A stretch of 7,814 nt of DNA from an uncultured Bacillota bacterium. GTDB taxonomy: Bacteria > Bacillota > Clostridia > Peptostreptococcales > Anaerovoracaceae. The notes under the pieces were generated by a model that saw nothing but the letters and a program-made list of their open reading frames with translations, had not been told where the DNA came from and did not search any database. Positions 1 to 5,692 of this stretch are shown in pieces; positions within the stretch are counted from its first letter, which is position 1, and the number at the start of each line of letters is the position of its first letter. The stretch is from positions 1 to 7,814 of the forward strand of contig CAMNJK010000067.1 of the NCBI GenBank assembly GCA_946541435.1, read 5' to 3'. The position numbers and the translations under genes are program-made.

Positions 1-70
1 TCATCCCGCCACTTGCAGAAGATGGGGGATTTCTTGCTTGTTTTATGTTAAAAAATGGGGGATTCATCCC
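1..70. repeat. Iterated short motifs, possibly the end of an IS21-like element
   Basis: This AT-rich stretch holds two copies of the decamer ATGGGGGATT (22-31 and 55-64) and two copies of TCATCCC (1-7 and 64-70). The second pair forms the palindrome GGGAT-TC-ATCCC at 59-70. ATCCC at 3-7 can also pair with GGGAT at 26-30. No open frame here looks like a gene. IS21-family elements are known to carry several short repeats just inside their terminal inverted repeats, which the transposase binds, so this could be the right end of such an element lying mostly outside the window. The repeats are seen directly; the IS assignment is inference. A cluster of regulator sites or a decayed repeat are alternatives. 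Confidence 0.4.
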
Positions 71-102
71 AATTTCTCAGCATGATTGACCTTTTACATT
101 TT

Positions 103-132
103 TTGCATACTTAGGCTGATCTGTGGTATAAT
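103..132 (+). promoter_or_regulatory. Extended -10 sigma-A-type promoter of the operon
   Basis: A perfect TATAAT lies at 127-132, preceded by TGG at 124-126, giving the extended -10 form TGnTATAAT. With an 18-base spacer the -35 hexamer is TTGCAT (103-108), which matches TTGACA only in its first three bases; the extended -10 would compensate. A better-looking TTGACC at 86-91 is 35 bases from the -10 and so cannot pair with it. Transcription would start near 138-141, giving a leader of about 70 bases before the hydrolase gene. This is the only convincing promoter seen ahead of the four-gene run. Confidence 0.7.
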
Positions 133-160
133 ACATGAAAGTATGCTCGGAGGCGTATGC
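105..160. promoter_or_regulatory. Inverted repeat flanking the -10 element, possible operator
   Basis: GCATACTT at 105-112 is the exact reverse complement of AAGTATGC at 139-146, and a third half-copy GTATGC lies at 155-160. The two full arms bracket the -10 element, one within the spacer region and one at the expected transcription start. That is a reasonable geometry for a regulator binding site. Eight-base arms separated by 26 bases could also arise by chance, and no regulator gene is present in the window. Confidence 0.2.
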
Positions 161-193
161 TTTTGGCGTGCGCTGACTGAGGAACGGGGAAAT

Positions 194-206
194 GAGGAAA
201 AGAGGT
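194..206 (+). promoter_or_regulatory. Ribosome binding region of the hydrolase gene
   Basis: Two purine-rich runs precede the gene: GAGGAAA (194-200) and AAGAGGT (200-206). The first is about 7 bases from the ATG at 208. The second is too close to 208 but about 7 bases from the in-frame ATG at 214. Translation could therefore begin at either codon, a difference of two residues. Confidence 0.55.
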
Positions 207-207
207 A

Positions 208-2988
208 ATGAGGATGCAGGGACAGCAAAGCAGAAAGCCGGATACAGGACCGGATCGTAAGACAACAGATTCCAGACGACTGAAGAGTATGAAACGAAAT
301 ATGAGAACGAAAAAAATCATTGCCGTGATCCTGCTGGTCTGCATGGCTCTGACAGGGACCATGACCGGGGCCAGCCAGGCTTTGCTCCCGGACGGAAATC
401 CGACGGATCTTGAAGCATCGGCAGCCAGCTGCCCGGCGCTGAAGAAGATCACTTATACGGCAACCGGGAACCAGCGGGAAGATATCATCGGTTTCGCCAA
501 GACCCAGCTGGGCTACGCGGAAGGCAGCGGCAACAACACCTACTTCGGCAAATGGTACGGCTGCAACTACAACCCCTGGTGCGCTATGTTCGTGGTATGG
601 AGCGCCCGGAAGGCAGGCGTCACGAAGGACGTGATCCCGTCTCAGGCCAACGCGGACCGTTCCTGGGCCAAGCGGCAGGGCGTCTATTACAAGTCCAAAC
701 AGTGGGGCGGATCCTATAAGCCAAAGAAGGGCGACCTCATCTATTTCTCATGGAGCGTGAGAGACTGGGCGGACCACATCGGCATGGTCACCGGCACCGG
801 CAAGCAGGGCGGGACCACCTATGTGTACACCATCGAAGGCAACAAGCATGATAAGGTGGTGGAAGGCTCCTATGCCATCAACAACCGGTATATCCTGGGA
901 TACGCGTCGCCCAAGTATCTGAAGAACGGTAAGGTGGAGGAACCCACCGAGGAACCGGAGGAAACCACCGAAACGACGACGGAAACCGGCAGCGAGCCGC
1001 CCACCGGCACAGGGGAAGCATATACCCTGAAGTACCGGGACGGCCTGGATGCCACCGGCAGCGACGAAGAGGATGCCATCATTCCGCCGGTGAAGGGATT
1101 CTTTGGCGGGGATCTGATGATGTCCGACAAACGGTTCAAGAGGACCGGCTATACCTATTCAAATTGGAAGGTCTATCGGGAGAGCAGCGGGACCCTGGTC
1201 TACCTCTGTAAGGATACGGCCACGGGACAGACGGAGAAATGGTTCCGGTCCAGCGCGATCCCGGCGGATTATACCCAGGTGAAGGTGCCTCTGGGCACTG
1301 CCCTGAAGATCAATGATCAGGTTTCCGGGACCATCTACGCGTCCCCGGTCTGGAAGAAAAAGAAATTCAAGGTGACCTACGATGCCAACGGCGGCACCGG
1401 CGCCCCGGAGGTCCAGAAGAAGACCTACGGCAAGACCCTGACCCTGACGACCTCCGTGCCCAGCAGGACCGGATACACCTTCCAGGGCTGGTCTTCCAGT
1501 TCTACGGCATCGTCGGCGGACTATCAGCCCGGCGGGACCTATTCCGCAGATGAAGCGGCTACCCTTTATGCGGTCTGGAAGTTCAAGGCCTATAAGGCGG
1601 AGGCCACGGCCGGCGTGAAGACCCGGTCCGGTCCGGGAACAAGCTATGACAAGTCATCTTCCGTGAAATCGGGATCCACCATCAAGATCGTCGACGTCAG
1701 CGGCAGCTGGGGCAAGCTGGAGGACGGATCCTGGATCTCGCTGAAGTATACCATGCGGCTGGGAGCCAAGTCCTATACCCTGGAGTATACGGACAATGTG
1801 GAAACCACGGCCAACGACACCATGGTGATCGCGCCGGTGACGGTGAAGTACGGCAAGTCTGTTTCCGTGGAGAACGCAGACTTCAGCAGGACCGGATACA
1901 AATACAGCAAGTGGCAGGTATACCGGCTGATCAACGGCGACAAACATTACCTCTGCCTGAATCAGAGCAATGAAGAAGGCTGGTACAAGCTCAGCAAGGT
2001 TCCCAACGGCTGGAAGCAGTTCACTCTGAAGCCGGGCGAGAACCTGACCATCAGGAAATCCGTGGGCGACAGGATCTTCATCGCGCCGGTATGGACGCCG
2101 GAGGTCTATAAGATCTCTTATGATGCCAACGGCGGCAAGTCCGCGCCCAAAGCGCAGAAGAAGGAGTACGGCAAGGCTCTGAAGCTGTCAAAGGACAAGC
2201 CGTCCAGAAAGCTCCATGAATTCCTGGGATGGGCAGCAGCCTCCGATGCTGATGAAGCCCAGTACAAGGCAGGCGGAACCTTTAAGGAAAATCAGGACAC
2301 CACCCTCTACGCGGTCTGGAAGTCCACTGTCTTCAAGGTCCGGACCACGGCGAAGACAGAGAAGCACAAGGGACCGGGAAAGGACTATGAGGTCACCGGC
2401 ACCCTGGCAAAAGGAAAGATCGTGACTATCGTCCGCAAGGAGGACGGCTGGGGCAAGCTGAAGAACGGCGGCTGGATCCGCCTGAAGGATACGAAGAAGG
2501 CGGATGATTCGAGGAAGTCCGCATCCAAGCCTTCCACAGAGAATGACAGCGATACCCAGAAGGATTCCGATGAAGGAACCGCGCCCAAGAACCCTGTGAA
2601 TGATATGGCCAAGGGACCGACCTTCACCGTCAGGATCCTGGCGGATGACGGCGTGAACGCCCGCAGCGGCCCCGGCGTAGACTACGCTGTGGATACCATC
2701 TTCCAGAAGGATCTGGAGCTGACCATCATCAAGGTGAAGAACGGATGGGGTCAGGTGGAAGGCAGCGGCACCTGGATCCTGCTCAAGTACACCAGGATCA
2801 CCAAGGGCTACAAGATCCGCATCGATTCCGATGATCTGAATCAGCGGTCCGGCCCCGGATCCAACTACGAAAGCAAGGGTTACATCGAGCCGGGAACATA
2901 CGATATCACCATGATCAACGGGGCCTGGGGCAAGGTCAAAGCGACCGGTTACTGGGTCTATCTGGCATATACAAAACGCGTGAACTGA
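208..2988 (+). CDS. Secreted CHAP-domain cell-wall hydrolase with Flg_new and SH3b repeats
   Basis: This 926-residue exported protein probably cleaves peptidoglycan as an amidase or endopeptidase. Residues 1-35 are a long basic, hydrophilic N-region. A hydrophobic segment at about 37-50 follows, with a likely signal peptidase I site after SQA (56-58). The CHAP domain spans about 90-237, with candidate catalytic Cys125 (in NPWCAMF), His190 (in ADHIGMV) and Glu210 (in TIEGN). A Thr/Glu-rich linker (243-270) leads to a duplicated block: long repeat A1 (272-382), Flg_new repeat B1 (387-457) and SH3b1 (462-518), then A2 (523-629), B2 (634-704) and SH3b2 (709-764). After a Ser/Asp/Lys-rich linker (765-804) come SH3b3 (805-864) and SH3b4 (866-926). 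There is no LPXTG or C-terminal membrane segment, so wall retention is presumably through the SH3b domains. The start may be 208 or 214. Internal ATGs at 289 and 301 would give a more usual signal peptide but have poor ribosome binding sites. The domain class is clear; the exact bond cut and the role (division, remodelling or competition) are unknown. Confidence 0.88.
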   Translation: MRMQGQQSRKPDTGPDRKTTDSRRLKSMKRNMRTKKIIAVILLVCMALTGTMTGASQALLPDGNPTDLEASAASCPALKKITYTATGNQREDIIGFAKTQLGYAEGSGNNTYFGKWYGCNYNPWCAMFVVWSARKAGVTKDVIPSQANADRSWAKRQGVYYKSKQWGGSYKPKKGDLIYFSWSVRDWADHIGMVTGTGKQGGTTYVYTIEGNKHDKVVEGSYAINNRYILGYASPKYLKNGKVEEPTEEPEETTETTTETGSEPPTGTGEAYTLKYRDGLDATGSDEEDAIIPPVKGFFGGDLMMSDKRFKRTGYTYSNWKVYRESSGTLVYLCKDTATGQTEKWFRSSAIPADYTQVKVPLGTALKINDQVSGTIYASPVWKKKKFKVTYDANGGTGAPEVQKKTYGKTLTLTTSVPSRTGYTFQGWSSSSTASSADYQPGGTYSADEAATLYAVWKFKAYKAEATAGVKTRSGPGTSYDKSSSVKSGSTIKIVDVSGSWGKLEDGSWISLKYTMRLGAKSYTLEYTDNVETTANDTMVIAPVTVKYGKSVSVENADFSRTGYKYSKWQVYRLINGDKHYLCLNQSNEEGWYKLSKVPNGWKQFTLKPGENLTIRKSVGDRIFIAPVWTPEVYKISYDANGGKSAPKAQKKEYGKALKLSKDKPSRKLHEFLGWAAASDADEAQYKAGGTFKENQDTTLYAVWKSTVFKVRTTAKTEKHKGPGKDYEVTGTLAKGKIVTIVRKEDGWGKLKNGGWIRLKDTKKADDSRKSASKPSTENDSDTQKDSDEGTAPKNPVNDMAKGPTFTVRILADDGVNARSGPGVDYAVDTIFQKDLELTIIKVKNGWGQVEGSGTWILLKYTRITKGYKIRIDSDDLNQRSGPGSNYESKGYIEPGTYDITMINGAWGKVKATGYWVYLAYTKRVN
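1021..1761 (+). repeat. Repeat block 1 of the hydrolase (A1-B1-SH3b1)
   Basis: This is the first copy of a block of about 250 residues. A1 (272-382) starts YTLKY, contains FKRTGYTYSNW around residues 310-320 and a lone Cys334 in YLC, and ends at SPVW. B1 (387-457) is a classical Listeria-Bacteroides/Flg_new repeat with TYDANGG, RTGYTFQGW and LYAVW. SH3b1 (462-518) carries TRSGPG and WGKLEDGSWISL. A1 has the start and end motifs of a Flg_new repeat with extra sequence in the middle, which suggests an enlarged relative of that fold. Confidence 0.75.
1774..2499 (+). repeat. Repeat block 2 of the hydrolase (A2-B2-SH3b2)
   Basis: This second copy has the same order of modules. A2 (523-629) starts YTLEY, has FSRTGYKYSKW around residues 559-569 and Cys583 in YLC, and ends at APVW. 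B2 (634-704) has SYDANGG and LYAVW. SH3b2 (709-764) has WGKLKNGGWIRL but KHKGPG in place of RSGPG. DNA identity is still visible between copies, for example GATGCCAACGGCGGCA at 1381-1396 and 2122-2137, 741 bases apart. This supports an intragenic duplication that has since diverged. Confidence 0.75.
2620..2985 (+). repeat. C-terminal pair of SH3b domains
   Basis: SH3b3 (residues 805-864) and SH3b4 (866-926) each show the family core: N/Q-x-RSGPG near the start, a hydrophobic strand, then WGxV and a Trp-containing strand ending in Leu-x-Tyr-Thr. They are joined almost directly and end the protein. Bacterial SH3b domains commonly bind peptidoglycan peptides or cross-bridges, so this pair is the likely wall-targeting tail. 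Confidence 0.7.
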
Positions 2989-2993
2989 AGGAG
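2988..2993 (+). promoter_or_regulatory. Ribosome binding site of valS
   Basis: AAGGAG begins at the last base of the hydrolase stop codon and lies 11 bases before the valS ATG at 3005. The gap between the two genes is only 16 bases and has no room for a promoter, terminator or T-box leader, so translation of valS depends on a transcript that enters from the hydrolase gene. Confidence 0.7.
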
Positions 2994-3004
2994 AACTGAG
3001 TACA

Positions 3005-5692
3005 ATGAACAGAAATCTGGCAAAAACCTACGATCCGAAGGATTTTGAAGACAGAATATATGAGAAGTGGGAGAGCAGCGGCGCTTTCCGCGCAGAGCGC
3101 GACCCCGAAAAGAAAGCCTTTACCATCGTCATGCCGCCGCCAAACATTACGGGGCAGCTGCATATGGGACACGCGCTTGACCAGACTTTGCAGGATGTAC
3201 TGACCCGGTTCAAGCGTCTGCAGGGTTACAGCGCCCTGTGGCTGCCGGGCAGCGACCATGCCAGCATCGCCACGGAGGTCAAGGTGGTCAACCGGATCCG
3301 CGAGGAAGAAGGCCTGGAGAAAGAAGACCTGGGCCGTGAGGAATTCCTGCGCCGGGCATGGCAGTGGAAGGAAGAGTTCGGCGGCAAGATCACGAAGCAG
3401 TGCCGGAAGCTGGGCGATTCCTGTGACTGGGATCGGGAACGCTTCACTATGGATGAAGGCTGCAGCAAGGCGGTCAGACATTTCTTCGTTCAGCTTTACA
3501 ACAAGGGCCTGATCTACCGGGGCAACCGGATGATCAACTGGTGCCCCCAGTGCGGTACATCCCTGTCCGACGCGGAAGTAGAGCACGAGGACAAGAACGG
3601 TTTCTACTGGTATTTCCGTTATCCGGGCGCAGACGGTTCCGAGGGCATCGTCGTGGCGACCTCCCGGCCGGAGACCATGTTCGGTGATGTGGCCATCGCG
3701 GTTTCACCGGAGGACGAAAGATACAAGGATATGGTGGGCAAAAAGGTGATCCTGCCGCTGGTCGGCAGAGAGATCCCCGTGGTGGCAGACCCCTATCCGG
3801 ACCCGGAGAAGGGTACCGGCGCGGTGAAGATCACCCCGGCGCACGACGAGAACGACTTCGAGGTGGGTCAGAGACAGGGACTGGAAAACCTGGTCTGCAT
3901 CAATGAAGACGCCACCATGAATGAACTGGCCGGCAAATATGCCGGTATGGACCGCTACGAGTGCCGGAAGGCATGGGTCAAAGACCTGGAGGAAGCAGGC
4001 TACCTGGTGAAGATCGAAGACATGGTCATCCCCACAGGAGAATGCTACCGCTGCCACACCGTTGTGGAGCCCATGCTCAGCGACCAGTGGTTCGTGAAGA
4101 TGGAAAGCCTGGCAAAGCCCGCCATCGAAGCTGCGAAGGACGGCAGGCTCTCCCATGTGCCTGAGCGGTTTGAGAAGATCTATCTCCACTGGCTGGAGGA
4201 GATCCGCGACTGGTGCATTTCCCGCCAGCTCTGGTGGGGACACCGGATCCCGGCCTGGTACTGCCAGGACTGCGGCGAGATCATTGTCGCAGAAGAAACA
4301 CCTCAGGTCTGCCCCAAGTGCGGATCTGCTCATCTGAAGCAGGATGAGGATGTGCTGGACACCTGGTTCTCTTCCGCCCTGTGGCCTTTCTCCACCCTGG
4401 GATGGCCCGAGGAGACAGAGGACCTCAAGTACTTCTATCCTACCGATGTACTGGTGACCGGCTACGATATCATCTTCTTCTGGGTGGTCCGGATGGTATT
4501 CTCCGCGCTGGAGACCACGGGACAGGTCCCCTTCCACGATGTGTACGTCCACGGACTGGTTCGTGACGCCCAGGGCCGGAAGATGAGCAAGTCTCTGGGC
4601 AACGGCATTGATCCGCTGGAGATCATCGACCAGTACGGCGCCGACGCCCTGCGGTTCATGCTGACCACAGGCATCACACCGGGCAACGATATGCGGTTCA
4701 AGACCGACCGTCTGGAATCCGCCAGAAACTTCGCCAACAAACTCTGGAACGCCTCCCGTTTCGTGATCATGAACCTGGAGGAAGGGCAGGAGCCGGCGGC
4801 TCTTCAGGACATCGATCCTGCGGCCCTGAGAGATGAGGATAAATGGATGATCTCCCGTGTCAATGACGCGGTGAAATACATCACGGAAGCCATGGAGAAA
4901 TACGATCTGGCCCTGGCAGGACAGCGGGCCTACGACCTGATCTGGAACGAGTACTGCGACTGGTACATCGAGCTGGTGAAGGAACGTCTCTATGGTGACG
5001 ACGCTGCCGATAAGCAGGTGGCGCTGGCAGTGCTGATCAGCTCCCTGAAGCAGATGCTGATCCTGCTGCATCCCTTCATGCCCTTCATTACGGAAGAGAT
5101 CTGGGGATATCTGCCGGGCGGAGATCCGGACAGCGATGATCCGGAGGATTTCCTGATCCGCGCTGATTGGCCGGTCTACGATGAAGCCCGTGTCTATCCG
5201 CGGGAGACGGAGATCCTGGAAATGGCCATGGCCATCATCCGCAGCATCCGTAACATCCGGGCAGAAGCAGAAGCGGCGCCCGGCAAGAAGCTGCACGGCG
5301 TGATCCTGGCAAACGGAGAGAAGGCGGAGATCTGCCAGGCCGGAGAGCGGTATGTCCGTACCCTGGGCAACCTGAGCGAGCTGACCTTCATCACCGGGAA
5401 GGACCAGGTTCCGGAAGAAGTCATGTCGGCTGTTGTGGACGGCGCAGAAGTCTTCATCCCGCTGGATGACCTGATGGACTATGAAGCTGAACTGGGCAGG
5501 CTCCGCAAGGAAAAGGGCCGTCTGGAAGGCGAAGTGAAGCGGGTCGTGGGCAAGCTGAGCAACGAAGGCTTTGTCAGCAAGGCGCCGGAGAAGGTGGTCG
5601 CTGAAGAGCGGGCCAAGAAAGAAAAATACGAAGAAATGCTGGCCAAAGTCGTGGAACGGCTGGCTCTCGTGGAGAAAAAAGTTGGCAAATAA
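3005..5692 (+). CDS. valS: Valyl-tRNA synthetase
   Basis: Valine-tRNA ligase is a cytoplasmic class Ia synthetase that charges tRNA-Val with valine using ATP and hydrolyses mischarged threonine in its editing domain. The 895 residues match the usual bacterial length. The HIGH-type motif is HMGH at 53-56 after PPPNITG, and KMSKS lies at 526-530. The CP1 editing domain includes TSRPET from Thr219 and the conserved HDENDFEVG starting at His280. Two four-cysteine sets look like zinc sites: Cys180/183 with Cys347/350, and Cys420/423 with Cys436/439. WWGHRIPAW precedes the second set. The anticodon-binding region follows KMSKS, and residues from about 824 to the end form the charged C-terminal coiled-coil arm typical of ValRS. 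The start at 3005 fits the AAGGAG site and the conserved N-terminal TYDPKDFE. All key motifs are intact. The gene lies between the hydrolase and folC; valS-folC adjacency is also known in Bacillus subtilis. Confidence 0.98.
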   Translation: MNRNLAKTYDPKDFEDRIYEKWESSGAFRAERDPEKKAFTIVMPPPNITGQLHMGHALDQTLQDVLTRFKRLQGYSALWLPGSDHASIATEVKVVNRIREEEGLEKEDLGREEFLRRAWQWKEEFGGKITKQCRKLGDSCDWDRERFTMDEGCSKAVRHFFVQLYNKGLIYRGNRMINWCPQCGTSLSDAEVEHEDKNGFYWYFRYPGADGSEGIVVATSRPETMFGDVAIAVSPEDERYKDMVGKKVILPLVGREIPVVADPYPDPEKGTGAVKITPAHDENDFEVGQRQGLENLVCINEDATMNELAGKYAGMDRYECRKAWVKDLEEAGYLVKIEDMVIPTGECYRCHTVVEPMLSDQWFVKMESLAKPAIEAAKDGRLSHVPERFEKIYLHWLEEIRDWCISRQLWWGHRIPAWYCQDCGEIIVAEETPQVCPKCGSAHLKQDEDVLDTWFSSALWPFSTLGWPEETEDLKYFYPTDVLVTGYDIIFFWVVRMVFSALETTGQVPFHDVYVHGLVRDAQGRKMSKSLGNGIDPLEIIDQYGADALRFMLTTGITPGNDMRFKTDRLESARNFANKLWNASRFVIMNLEEGQEPAALQDIDPAALRDEDKWMISRVNDAVKYITEAMEKYDLALAGQRAYDLIWNEYCDWYIELVKERLYGDDAADKQVALAVLISSLKQMLILLHPFMPFITEEIWGYLPGGDPDSDDPEDFLIRADWPVYDEARVYPRETEILEMAMAIIRSIRNIRAEAEAAPGKKLHGVILANGEKAEICQAGERYVRTLGNLSELTFITGKDQVPEEVMSAVVDGAEVFIPLDDLMDYEAELGRLRKEKGRLEGEVKRVVGKLSNEGFVSKAPEKVVAEERAKKEKYEEMLAKVVERLALVEKKVGK
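5671..5674 (+). promoter_or_regulatory. Ribosome binding site of folC, inside valS
   Basis: GGAG within the last codons of valS lies 7 bases before a TTG at 5682. This decides the folC start: no in-frame ATG occurs until 5775, which would remove conserved N-terminal residues, and a start at 5571 would add a basic stretch that is only valS read in another frame. Confidence 0.7.

Noticed and set aside
86..132. TTGACC at 86-91 as the -35 of the operon promoter
   Set aside because: The spacing to TATAAT is 35 bases, far from the usual 16-19. TTGCAT at 103-108 with an extended -10 is the workable arrangement.
133..207. T-box or other riboswitch in the operon leader
   Set aside because: The leader is only about 70 bases, and no T-box consensus, specifier stem or terminator hairpin is visible.
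111..452. Minus-strand frame over the promoter and signal peptide region
   Set aside because: It overlaps the promoter and the start of the hydrolase, and its apparent hydrophobic stretches are the reverse reading of the AT-rich leader and signal sequence.
208..2988. Phage endolysin or prophage remnant
   Set aside because: The CHAP-SH3b layout resembles endolysins, but the signal peptide, the Flg_new repeats and housekeeping neighbours, with no holin or phage genes in view, fit a host-encoded exported hydrolase better.
2989..3004. Terminator between the hydrolase and valS
   Set aside because: Sixteen bases with no inverted repeat and no T-run cannot form an intrinsic terminator.
2936..3586. 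216-codon minus-strand frame across the hydrolase-valS junction
   Set aside because: It is antisense to two well-supported genes, has no known motif, and its composition fits a shadow frame.
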